Assembly (NCBI GenBank): GCA_030527565.1
Contig: JAUNAO010000024.1
Location: 1 to 9,073, forward strand
Direction: 5' to 3'
Origin: Candidatus Saccharimonadota bacterium
GTDB lineage: Bacteria > Patescibacteriota > Saccharimonadia > Saccharimonadales > Saccharimonadaceae
DNA length: 9,073 nt
A program made the translations under genes and the position numbers. Each line of letters starts with the position of its first letter. Positions within the stretch are counted from its first letter, which is position 1. Under the pieces are notes generated by a model that ran no database searches, was not told the origin of the DNA, and was given only the letters and a program-made list of their open reading frames with translations. Shown here piece after piece: positions 1-6,995 of the stretch.

Positions 1-3000
1 AATTGCCGAAGAAACTGGCATTCCTCTGGTGGTGACTTGTGATGCGCACTATTTGACCAAAGAGGATCAAGACGCGCACGAAGTTTTGCTTTGTATCGGT
101 ACGGCAGCGAATCTGTCCGACACAAACCGAATGACTTTGAAAGATTATGACTTACACGTAATTCCGGCAGAGGAAATTATTAGCCACTGGCAAGATACTT
201 GTCCGGAAGCGGTGTTAAATTCACGACGAATTGCGGATCGTTGTAATGTAGATTTGCAACTTGGACGAATTTTAATCCCGAAATTTCCAGTACCGGATGG
301 CGAAGACGAAAAAACCTATCTTGATAAATTAGTTTTTCAAGGTTTGGTTTATCGTTATGCTGGGAAAAAGTTGGAAGAAACTATTGATTTAACAGTTCCG
401 GAATGTCGCGAGATTTTGGAAAAAGTCGATGTGGACCGCGACGAAAAACATAAAGTTCTCCCACGAATCGATTACGAATTGTCGGTCGTGGATAAAATGG
501 GTTATAATGGTTACTTCTTGATTGTGCAAGATTTTATCAACTGGGGGAAGTCGCAGCGAATTGTTTATGGTCCTGGGCGTGGCTCGGCGGCTGGATCAAT
601 TCTCGCATATGCGCTTAGAATTACCGAGCTTGATCCCTTGAAATACGATTTGCTTTTCGAGCGTTTCTTAAACCCAGATCGTATCTCAATGCCGGATATC
701 GATACGGATATTCAGGATACGCGACGCGACGAGGTGATTGAATATTGTTCGAACAAATACGGCGGGGCGCGGGTTTCGAACATTGCAACTTTCGGTAAAA
801 TGATGGCGAAAAACGCAGTGCGCGACGTTGCGCGCGTGCTCGAGGTGCCGTATGCGGAAGCCGACCGACTTGCAAAAATGGTGCCGGATCCGGTGCAGGG
901 TCATCACGTAAAATTGTCCGACGCAATCAAGGAAGTACCGGATTTGAAGCATGAATATGAGACTAACCCAACCGCGAAAGAAGTGATTGATTTTGCATCG
1001 AGACTAGAGGGCACAATTCGGAACCATGGCGTGCACGCTTGTGGCGTAATTATTGCGCCAGACGACCTTGAAAAATTCTTGCCACTCGAAGTTTCCGCAA
1101 AAGGTCCAGTAGCGGCGCAATTCCCAATGGGGCAGGTTGAGGATCTTGGACTTCTTAAAATGGACTTTCTTGGGTTGTCAAACTTATCCGTGATTAATAA
1201 TACGCTTCGAATGGTTCGGAAAGTTTATCACGACGATATTGATTTATCGGCACTGCCGCTAGATGATAAGAAAACCTACGAATTATTGCAGCGAGCCGAA
1301 ACGACTGGCGTCTTTCAGCTGGAATCGGCAGGGATGAAGCGGTATTTGAAAGATTTGAAGGCATCAACTTTTGAAGACATTATCGCTATGGTGGCGCTTT
1401 ATCGTCCTGGACCGATGCAGTTTATTGATTCTTTCATTCGTCGCAAGCATGGAAAAGAAGAAATTACCTATTTACATCCTGGACTTGAAAACTCGCTAAA
1501 AAACACCTACGGGATTTTGATTTATCAGGAACAGTTCATGCAGATCTCGAAGGAATGGTGCGGGTTTACCGGCGGGCAGGCGGATACTTTGCGTAAGGCA
1601 GTTGGTAAGAAAAAAATTGATCTTATGAACAAAGTGAAGCCGCAGTTTATAGAAGGCGCGATTAAAGTTGGCGGCGCGACCGAGGAGATTGCGGAAACTT
1701 TTTGGGCGCAACTTTTGGAGTTTGCGAATTACTGTTTCAACAAGTCCCATGCGGCGTGTTATGCATTGGTTGCGTACTGGACGGCATATTTGAAGGCACA
1801 CTATCCGGATGCTTTTATGGCGGCATTAATGACCGCGGATATGCGCTGGACGGACCGGTTGGCGATTGAGATTTCGGAATGTAAACGAATGGGGATAAAA
1901 GTTCTTGGTCCAGACATTAATCAATCTTACGGTGATTTTGGTATTGTAGGCGGAGAAAATACAATTCGTTTCGGGTTGTCCGGAATTAAGAGTATGGGTA
2001 AGGCCTTAGTCGAGGAAATTGTAATTCCGGAACGAGATAAAAATGGTCCATTTAAGTCAATTTGCGATTTCGCAAAGCGAGTTGATTCATCGAAATTCAA
2101 TAAGCGGTCTTGGGAGGCAGCGATTAAAACTGGTGCATTTGACCGGTTCGGTTCACGATCGGATTTGTTGTTTAATCTCGAAGCGGTGCAGGCTTATGGT
2201 GCGAAGTCGCAAAAAGATGCCGGAGCGGGACAAATGGATTTGTTTGGGATGATGGGTGAGGCGGGGCAAGTTCCAGAAGTCGAGATTAAACCGTCGCCAA
2301 TGCAATATTCAGAAAAAGAGCAGCTGCTTTGGGAGCGAGATTTGATGGGGCTATACTTATCCGCCCATCCGCTAGATAAATATGATACTTATTTTGATGA
2401 GCAAACACATTCGTACGATCTAATCACGGCGGAAAATGATAATAGAATTGTCACAATTGGTGGGATTATTACTGCCGTGCGGACAATTTTGACGAAAAAA
2501 GGCGACAAGATGGCGTTTATTAAAATGGAGAACAAATCCGCCGAGACTGAGTTCATTGTTTTTCCATCGACTTTTGCTGAGCATGGTGCGAAACTCGTTG
2601 TGGATAATGTAGTGCGAGTGCAGGGAAAAATCAATGGGACCGATAAAGATGGGCGACCATCATCCGAGGTGAAAGTTTTGGCAGAAGTTATCGAATTAGT
2701 TTCGGATGATCTTTTGAATAGTTATGTTTCGACGGGAACTAAATTGGCCGCGCCGGTTGCTGCGCCGGAGCGAAAATTTGGACGCGGTGGCGGGAAGAGC
2801 TCCGCAAAGAAAGTTTACAGTGAAGCACCAAGAATAGAGAATCGGACAATTGAGACTGCAAGAGTTCCGGTTGCGCCAATTAAAGATCCGCGAACGGAAA
2901 AGTTATATCTCTTAATTGAAAATCCAGAGGATATGGGAACGCTATCAGCGATTCGAAGGCTTGCGGATATCAATCTTGGCTTCCAGGAAGTTGTGTTAGT

Positions 3001-3118
3001 AATCCGAGAGGGCGAAACGAAACGCGCGCTCCGGATGCCATTCAAAGTTGAAGTCTCGGATAGGCTGCTGAATAATCTGCGCGATTTGCTTGGCGATGAT
3101 AATGTAAAAGTAAAGTAG
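1..3118 (+). CDS. dnaE: DNA polymerase III subunit alpha, 5'-truncated by window edge
   Basis: This is the replicative DNA polymerase (C-family) that extends primers at the fork. The reading frame is open from base 2 and the true start lies upstream; about 200 N-terminal residues (most of the PHP domain) are missing. The first visible piece is the end of the PHP domain with TCDAHYL (35-55), which keeps the Asp and His metal ligands. The palm follows: GPGRGSAAGS near 570-597, then PDIDTD with two catalytic aspartates at 701-703 and 707-709, and the third in KMDFLGL at 1163-1165. Finger motifs (GVFQLESAGM, YRPGPM, FNKSHAACYA) are intact. A clamp-binding motif QMDLF lies at 2231-2245, followed by an OB fold (about 2447-2650), a Gly/Lys-rich linker (about 2770-2815) and a C-terminal domain ending LLGDDNVKVK. 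Spacing from the catalytic motifs to the stop matches the family, so there is no intein. The TAG stop is directly followed by the smpB promoter. Identification is secure. Confidence 0.97.
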   Translation, partial: IAEETGIPLVVTCDAHYLTKEDQDAHEVLLCIGTAANLSDTNRMTLKDYDLHVIPAEEIISHWQDTCPEAVLNSRRIADRCNVDLQLGRILIPKFPVPDGEDEKTYLDKLVFQGLVYRYAGKKLEETIDLTVPECREILEKVDVDRDEKHKVLPRIDYELSVVDKMGYNGYFLIVQDFINWGKSQRIVYGPGRGSAAGSILAYALRITELDPLKYDLLFERFLNPDRISMPDIDTDIQDTRRDEVIEYCSNKYGGARVSNIATFGKMMAKNAVRDVARVLEVPYAEADRLAKMVPDPVQGHHVKLSDAIKEVPDLKHEYETNPTAKEVIDFASRLEGTIRNHGVHACGVIIAPDDLEKFLPLEVSAKGPVAAQFPMGQVEDLGLLKMDFLGLSNLSVINNTLRMVRKVYHDDIDLSALPLDDKKTYELLQRAETTGVFQLESAGMKRYLKDLKASTFEDIIAMVALYRPGPMQFIDSFIRRKHGKEEITYLHPGLENSLKNTYGILIYQEQFMQISKEWCGFTGGQADTLRKAVGKKKIDLMNKVKPQFIEGAIKVGGATEEIAETFWAQLLEFANYCFNKSHAACYALVAYWTAYLKAHYPDAFMAALMTADMRWTDRLAIEISECKRMGIKVLGPDINQSYGDFGIVGGENTIRFGLSGIKSMGKALVEEIVIPERDKNGPFKSICDFAKRVDSSKFNKRSWEAAIKTGAFDRFGSRSDLLFNLEAVQAYGAKSQKDAGAGQMDLFGMMGEAGQVPEVEIKPSPMQYSEKEQLLWERDLMGLYLSAHPLDKYDTYFDEQTHSYDLITAENDNRIVTIGGIITAVRTILTKKGDKMAFIKMENKSAETEFIVFPSTFAEHGAKLVVDNVVRVQGKINGTDKDGRPSSEVKVLAEVIELVSDDLLNSYVSTGTKLAAPVAAPERKFGRGGGKSSAKKVYSEAPRIENRTIETARVPVAPIKDPRTEKLYLLIENPEDMGTLSAIRRLADINLGFQEVVLVIREGETKRALRMPFKVEVSDRLLNNLRDLLGDDNVKVK
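2231..2245 (+). other. Beta-clamp binding motif QMDLF in DnaE
   Basis: The codons at 2231-2245 encode Gln-Met-Asp-Leu-Phe in a Gly/Ala-rich, probably flexible stretch just before the OB-fold region. It fits the bacterial sliding-clamp binding consensus (QxxLF type) and lies where other DnaE proteins carry their internal clamp-binding peptide. It would tether the polymerase to DnaN for processive synthesis. The motif is seen directly; its function is inferred from the family. Confidence 0.75.
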
Positions 3119-3127
3119 TGTTATAAT
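3119..3127 (+). promoter_or_regulatory. Extended -10 promoter of smpB (predicted leaderless)
   Basis: TGTTATAAT is a perfect extended -10 (TGn + TATAAT) beginning on the base after the dnaE stop codon. The last base of the hexamer is 3127, so position +1 falls on 3134, the A of the smpB ATG. I see no convincing -35 at 16-18 bp spacing, which is acceptable for extended -10 promoters. The AGGGA at 3128-3132 is only one base from the ATG, too close to act as a Shine-Dalgarno site. Together these predict a leaderless transcript starting smpB-xth-4339. Confidence 0.75.
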
Positions 3128-3133
3128 AGGGAT

Positions 3134-3544
3134 ATGAAGAAAAAGACTCCAGATTCTGTGACGGTGAATCGACGAGCAAGGTTTGATTACCAGCTCGGCG
3201 AAGAACTTGTTTGTGGGATGGCGTTAGCTGGTCCAGAAGTTAGGATGATTCGCGACCATCACGTTCAGTTGAAGGGGTCCTTTGTTACGATTCGAAATAA
3301 TGAACTCTGGTTGAATAACTTAACGCTCGGAGCGGAAGTGGCGCGAAATGTAAAACTACTCGCAACAAAAAAACAGATTCTAGCTTTGATGCGTGAAAAG
3401 GTAGCGGGGTCAACAATTGTGCCGGTAAGATTGCTTGGTGGCGGGCGGCATATTAAACTCGTCATCGCGGTCGGTAAGGGTAAGAAAAAATACGATAAAC
3501 GCGAAACAATCAAAAGACGCGATATTGAGCGGGGAAGGTTTTAA
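3134..3544 (+). CDS. smpB: SsrA-binding protein SmpB (short C-terminal tail)
   Basis: SmpB binds tmRNA and delivers it to stalled ribosomes, where the pair rescues the ribosome and tags the unfinished protein (trans-translation). Family landmarks are in order: NRRARFDY near residues 12-19, the GPEV turn with a basic stretch, GSFVTIRNNELWLNN (about 48-62), the KKQIL helix, VPVRLLGGG, and VIAVGKGKKKYDKRETIKRRD at the C-terminus. The protein has 136 residues, against about 150-160 usually. The shortening lies in the C-terminal tail, which stops 13 residues after the conserved DKR, versus 21 in E. coli. The ATG at 3134 is supported by the promoter six bases upstream and by the conserved N-terminus. 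The stop overlaps the next start (TAATG), so translation is probably coupled to xth. The assignment is firm; the effect of the short tail is unknown. Confidence 0.95.
   Translation: MKKKTPDSVTVNRRARFDYQLGEELVCGMALAGPEVRMIRDHHVQLKGSFVTIRNNELWLNNLTLGAEVARNVKLLATKKQILALMREKVAGSTIVPVRLLGGGRHIKLVIAVGKGKKKYDKRETIKRRDIERGRF
3531..3538 (+). promoter_or_regulatory. Shine-Dalgarno sequence for xth
   Basis: GGGGAAGG lies five bases before the ATG at 3544, within the last codons of smpB. It supports initiation at 3544 and contrasts with smpB itself, which has no usable site. Seen directly; the role is inferred. Confidence 0.6.
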
Positions 3545-4338
3545 TGCGGATTTTTTCTTGGAACGTGAATGGGTTGCGAGCAGTTCTAAGAAAAGGAGCC
3601 TTGCAATCATTCTTAGAGCAAGAAAAGCCGGATGTTTTATGCTTGCAGGAAGTTAAAGCTAAGCCAGAACAAGTTGATTTTAATTTCTCGGATTATAATG
3701 TTTTTTGGAACTCGGCGGAGCGAGCAGGATATTCCGGAACGGCGATTTTAGTGCGAAAAGATTTGAAAAATGTTGTGCGGTTTGATGGTTGGATGGATTT
3801 TCCGGAACTAATGGAGACCGAAGCAGATGAAATAGCAAAACGCGAAGGGAGAATCTTAGTTTTAGATTTTGGAAATTTTTATCTCGCAGACGTTTACACG
3901 CCAAATTCGAAGCCGGATCTTTCGAGGCTTAATTTGCGTGAGAAGAAATGGGATCCTGGATTTTTGAAAATTTTAAAATTATTGGAACGCGAAAAACCGG
4001 TCGTAACATGTGGTGATTTTAATGCGGCACATGAAGAAATTGATATTGCGCGGCCAAAAACAAATCATCATAGCGCTGGCTTTACGGACGAAGAACGACG
4101 AGGCGTGACAAATCTAATTAATGCTGGATTTATCGATACATTTCGATCATTGAACCCGAAAGTGGTCCGCTATACTTGGTGGAGCCATTGGGGGAAGGCG
4201 CGAGAAAATAACGTTGGTTGGAGAATTGATTATTTCTTTATCTCGAAAAGTTTGAAGAATAATCTACAAGAAGCAGGGATTTATGAAAATGTAATGGGCT
4301 CGGATCATTGCCCGGTAAGTATCGAGTTGGAGTTTTAG
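3544..4338 (+). CDS. xth: Exodeoxyribonuclease III / AP endonuclease (ExoIII-APE1 family)
   Basis: This is a base-excision-repair nuclease that cuts the backbone 5' of abasic sites and removes 3' blocking groups, using a divalent metal. The 264-residue protein is full length for the family (about 250-270). The active-site signatures are all present: WNVNG (Asn7), LQEVK (Glu36, metal ligand), VYTPNS (Tyr118), CGDFNAAH (Asp158, Asn160), YTWWSHWGKAR (about 210-220), WRIDYFF (Asp229) and the final GSDHCPV (Asp254-His255). The ATG overlaps the smpB stop by one base and has a GGGGAAGG ribosome site, and the TAG stop abuts the next ATG, so the three genes form one tight operon. It is more like the ExoA/APE1 branch than E. 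coli XthA, so the symbol could equally be exoA. Family assignment is secure. Confidence 0.95.
   Translation: MRIFSWNVNGLRAVLRKGALQSFLEQEKPDVLCLQEVKAKPEQVDFNFSDYNVFWNSAERAGYSGTAILVRKDLKNVVRFDGWMDFPELMETEADEIAKREGRILVLDFGNFYLADVYTPNSKPDLSRLNLREKKWDPGFLKILKLLEREKPVVTCGDFNAAHEEIDIARPKTNHHSAGFTDEERRGVTNLINAGFIDTFRSLNPKVVRYTWWSHWGKARENNVGWRIDYFFISKSLKNNLQEAGIYENVMGSDHCPVSIELEF
4329..4332 (+). promoter_or_regulatory. Shine-Dalgarno sequence for the gene at 4339
   Basis: GGAG lies six bases upstream of the ATG at 4339, inside the last codons of xth. It supports this start, which sits on the base right after the xth TAG. Confidence 0.55.
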
Positions 4339-5118
4339 ATGGATTATTTCAAGAAATTAACCGAGAACCCTTATGCGGATTTTTATTGGAATATTCCGGA
4401 AACGAGACAAGGTGCGTTAAGAATTATTGGCGGAAATGCACAAAATTTTAGAACACCAATTAAAACCGCAGAAATCATATCTACAAAATATCCAGTGAAG
4501 GATTTAGTTGTGGTTTTGCCTGACGCTCTAAAAACAAAATTACCATCACTAGATAATTTGATTTTTCTAAGTTCTACCGATTCTGGATCATTCGCGAATG
4601 CTGAGGAATTAATAAAGGCAATAAATGTGGCGGATTTTTCAATCATGATTGGTGATTTGTCTAAAAATTCAATTACTGCAAAGGCGTTGTCGAGCGCGGT
4701 TGGAACTTCCGAGAAGCCACTACTTTTGACGCGTGATTCCGTTGACCTTTTTGCGGAGGAATGCACGGAAAAAAGTTTAATGAATGAGAATTTAATTATT
4801 TTTGGTTCGATTGCGCAATTACAAAAAGTATTTAAAGCCGTTTATTATCCAAAAATGGTATTATTATCGCAAAGTTTGGTGCAGATTAGCGATGCACTAC
4901 ATAAGTTTACTTTAAGTTATCCGATTACTTTTATCACTCTTCATGCGGGACAAGTTCTAGTCGCGCAAAATGGGGAAGTTGTGGCTGTCCCACTGGAGGA
5001 AACTGGATTTTCGCCACTTACAATTTGGGGCGGGGAACTTGCGGCAAAAATTGCAACACTTAACTTATATAATCCAAATAATTTTCTAAAAGCAAGTGTT
5101 GCGGCTATTTTTGCTTAG
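4339..5118 (+). CDS. NnrD-like ribokinase-fold protein, probably degenerate active site
   Basis: The 259-residue soluble protein has no signal peptide or membrane segment. Its general plan resembles the C-terminal (YjeF/NnrD) half of NAD(P)H-hydrate repair enzymes, which dehydrate damaged NAD(P)HX in an ADP- or ATP-dependent way. Seen in order are LRIIGGNAQNF (27-37), like the family's IGGS start; SIMIGDLSKNS (101-111), where the family has a Gly-rich IGPGLG loop; PLLLTRDSVDL (127-137); FITLHAGQVL (198-207), like the TPHPGE strand; and GGELAAKIA (231-239), where the family has the catalytic GSGDVLAG. The catalytic Asp therefore aligns with Glu, and the nucleotide-binding glycines are mostly lost. 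I infer a divergent homologue that may have altered or no catalytic activity; the alignment is by eye. It is the last gene of the smpB-xth unit and overlaps the convergent phosphatidyltransferase gene by 14 bp. Confidence 0.55.
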   Translation: MDYFKKLTENPYADFYWNIPETRQGALRIIGGNAQNFRTPIKTAEIISTKYPVKDLVVVLPDALKTKLPSLDNLIFLSSTDSGSFANAEELIKAINVADFSIMIGDLSKNSITAKALSSAVGTSEKPLLLTRDSVDLFAEECTEKSLMNENLIIFGSIAQLQKVFKAVYYPKMVLLSQSLVQISDALHKFTLSYPITFITLHAGQVLVAQNGEVVAVPLEETGFSPLTIWGGELAAKIATLNLYNPNNFLKASVAAIFA

Positions 5119-5746
5119 AATTAGATAATTTCTTTTCAATATCGACGGCGTCGCGAGAAATATTATGGCGACGCTGCGCAAGGAAAAACCAAAGGAAAAT
5201 TGCGACGCCGAGTGCGGTGATCGTAAAAATATTTTTCACCGTTGTTGGAAAATTCGAAGCGTACAGGGTCCAAGCCGCAACCGTTGCGATTGCAATAAGA
5301 TAAAAATTACGGCGGATGAGAATAACTTTTTTAGCAAGTTTGAAATTTTTGTGAGTTAGAGAATTTTTCGTTGCATCGTCCGGATGACCGAAGAGTTTTC
5401 CATAAACAATAAGCTCAACAATAACCGCGGCGAGCAAAATAACTGAGCCGAGAATCAGTCCAGCAACAAGATTAACGCGAAGAATAAAGAAAAGAAACAT
5501 CGAAAAGAGTAGGAATGCGTCGGTCCACATATCATATTTCGCGGCATACTTACGATATTTTGGAGTTTTATTTTTTGGGAATGGCCATTTCGTCGCACAA
5601 GTACCATCAAAAGCATCGGTTAATTCGGCAAGAATAAAAATAATAAAAGCAGCGCCAAGATCGCCGCCCAAAAAGGCCATAATTAATAATACTACGCAAA
5701 GAATAAAACGTATCAAAGTTAAAAGATCTGCTAAATATTTTTTCAT
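5105..5746 (-). CDS. CDP-alcohol phosphatidyltransferase family membrane protein
   Basis: This 213-residue integral membrane protein would transfer a phosphatidyl group from a CDP-linked lipid to an alcohol (for example glycerol phosphate or an inositol-like acceptor) in phospholipid synthesis; the acceptor cannot be read from the sequence. About six hydrophobic segments are visible (roughly residues 8-25, 30-43, 77-92, 95-115, 147-164 and 172-190). The family signature is recognisable as Asp44-x2-Asp47-Gly48-x2-Ala51, then Asp72-x3-Asp76, so all four metal-binding aspartates are kept. Two things are odd: the Arg normally after Ala is Thr52, and a basic, Pro/Lys-rich insert (about 53-70) widens the gap between the two halves. 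The ATG at 5746 is fixed by a perfect extended -10 six bases upstream and has no Shine-Dalgarno site. It lies seven bases downstream of the glycosyltransferase stop. A PgsA-like role is possible but not demonstrable. Confidence 0.8.
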   Translation of the reverse strand: MKKYLADLLTLIRFILCVVLLIMAFLGGDLGAAFIIFILAELTDAFDGTCATKWPFPKNKTPKYRKYAAKYDMWTDAFLLFSMFLFFILRVNLVAGLILGSVILLAAVIVELIVYGKLFGHPDDATKNSLTHKNFKLAKKVILIRRNFYLIAIATVAAWTLYASNFPTTVKNIFTITALGVAIFLWFFLAQRRHNISRDAVDIEKKLSNSKQK

Positions 5747-5752
5747 ATTTTA

Positions 5753-5761
5753 ATTATAGCA
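5753..5761 (-). promoter_or_regulatory. Extended -10 promoter of the phosphatidyltransferase (predicted leaderless)
   Basis: Read on the minus strand, 5761 to 5753 is TGCTATAAT, a perfect extended -10. The hexamer ends at 5753, so +1 falls on 5746, the A of the ATG. No Shine-Dalgarno sequence is present in the six-base gap (TAAAAT). The box overlaps the last codons and TAA stop of the upstream glycosyltransferase gene. No clear -35 is seen. Confidence 0.75.
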
Positions 5762-6980
5762 AACTTTTAAAGATTTTCTCGAGCCGATCGATGCGACGCG
5801 AAATTTTTGCGAAGTCGCGATGCTTCAAAAGAACGCTACTCATTTTTTCGAGTTTTTCCGGATGCGCAATAAGTTTGTTGAGCGCTTCCGCCATATCGTC
5901 TGGCGAAGGAGAACTAGATAAAACATAACCCCCACGCGGGACGGTTTCCTCGAGATCTGGGTCGACGACAAAAGTTGGGACACCAACCGCCGCAGCTTCG
6001 ATCAGGGTCATACCAAAAGTATCAAAATCATAAGAAACCAAAACATCAAGATGGGACTTTTTAAGTGTGACGTAAACTTTCTGAAAACTTGCGTTGCCGC
6101 GGAACTTGACATTTAAATTATGCCGGCGAGCGTAACGCCCAGCACGGAAAAAGTCGCCGCCACCACCAAAAACTTCAAGTTTATATTTACCGTCTACCTT
6201 CCGTAGCGCTTCCAAGAATGGCATAATACGTTTTTCAGCAGAGACCCGCGAGTGCCAAATGATACGAAGAGTCTCTCCGGATTTCAAACTACGCGGCTTA
6301 ATTTCCGCCTCGAATAATTCATCGGGGATACCATTCGGTAGCGCAACGATTTTTTTAGTAACGCCATAATGCTCCAATTTCTTTGCAAAATGTTTTGATG
6401 GAGTTAAAACAAGATCGGCGGCGTTAGCGTGATTAACCATCAAAGTCCACATTTTCGCTTTTGCAATAGAACTCGCAAGATAACCATCACGGCGGATTTT
6501 GATTAGATGCGGGAGGCACAACGAATGGCGCCAATTTAGGGCATCCGCAACAATCGTCCGGAGACCAAATGGAATGATATTCGTTTCGCCCATATCTTCA
6601 CGGCCATGCATGACCTGCACCGCAGGAATACTTAATTTTTTCGCGAGTTTTAAGCCAGCGATCGAACAGCCAGCCTCATAATGAATGTAAAAAATATCGA
6701 AACTGTCGAGCTCGGGAAAATTTTTCATGAGCCATTTGATAACAACCTTTGGGCGGCGAGAAATTGGCGATAAGCCGCGGAAGAAAAATCGGCAGCTAGG
6801 GACGGGGAAAATATGATTTTTTGCGAGCCCCTCACGCGCGGCATGCGAGCGCGGATAGGCGGAACTAAAAATATAAACTGTATGGCCACGTTTCTCAAGT
6901 TCAGCCTTTTCGGCGTTAATAGAGGTCGTAATTCCGCCAGTCAGATCAAGGTAGCAATCGGAAAAAATCGCGATTTTCAT
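5754..6980 (-). CDS. Glycosyltransferase, GT4-type (GT-B fold)
   Basis: A 408-residue GT-B enzyme that would move a sugar from a nucleotide-sugar donor to a lipid or glycan acceptor at the inner face of the membrane. The N-terminal Rossmann half starts MKIAIFSD with the glycine loop LTGGITTS (13-20) and has an HG pair at 125-126 in VMHGRED. The C-terminal half has LPNGI (214-218), WHSRVSAEKR (242-251, donor phosphate contacts), the FGGGGD loop (271-276) and DTFGMTLIEAAAVGVP (320-335). The last is the EX7E region, with the first Glu changed to Asp320 and Glu328 kept. The frame is open 23 codons further upstream, but that extension would run into metK and has no family look. The ATG at 6980 fits both the conserved MKIAIFSD start and the promoter geometry. 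Pairing with a phosphatidyltransferase suggests glycolipid synthesis (PimB-like or diacylglycerol glycosyltransferase-like), but the substrate is unknown. Confidence 0.85.
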   Translation of the reverse strand: MKIAIFSDCYLDLTGGITTSINAEKAELEKRGHTVYIFSSAYPRSHAAREGLAKNHIFPVPSCRFFFRGLSPISRRPKVVIKWLMKNFPELDSFDIFYIHYEAGCSIAGLKLAKKLSIPAVQVMHGREDMGETNIIPFGLRTIVADALNWRHSLCLPHLIKIRRDGYLASSIAKAKMWTLMVNHANAADLVLTPSKHFAKKLEHYGVTKKIVALPNGIPDELFEAEIKPRSLKSGETLRIIWHSRVSAEKRIMPFLEALRKVDGKYKLEVFGGGGDFFRAGRYARRHNLNVKFRGNASFQKVYVTLKKSHLDVLVSYDFDTFGMTLIEAAAVGVPTFVVDPDLEETVPRGGYVLSSSPSPDDMAEALNKLIAHPEKLEKMSSVLLKHRDFAKISRRIDRLEKIFKSLL

Positions 6981-6988
6981 GCTATAAT
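6980..6988 (+). promoter_or_regulatory. Extended -10 promoter of metK
   Basis: TGCTATAAT at 6980-6988 is a perfect extended -10 and predicts +1 near 6995, giving a 16-base leader that contains the metK Shine-Dalgarno sequence. No good -35 is seen at 16-18 bp. A leader this short leaves no room for a SAM riboswitch. The TG overlaps the first bases of the divergent glycosyltransferase start codon. Confidence 0.7.
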
Positions 6989-6995
6989 GATAGCA
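6987..6995 (-). promoter_or_regulatory. Extended -10 promoter of the glycosyltransferase (predicted leaderless)
   Basis: On the minus strand, 6995 to 6987 reads TGCTATCAT, an extended -10 with one mismatch in the hexamer. The hexamer ends at 6987, so +1 falls on 6980, the A of the ATG. There is no Shine-Dalgarno sequence in between (TATAGC). It overlaps the metK -10 hexamer by two bases on the opposite strand. Confidence 0.65.

Noticed and set aside
621..952. Two antisense open frames inside dnaE
   Set aside because: They lie opposite conserved polymerase motifs, have Arg/His-rich compositions typical of reverse-frame translation, and have no promoter or ribosome site.
5090..5116. Possible terminator hairpin AAGCAA/TTGCTT at the convergent gene ends
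   Set aside because: It has only six pairs with a 15-base loop, and no T-tract at the right distance on either strand.
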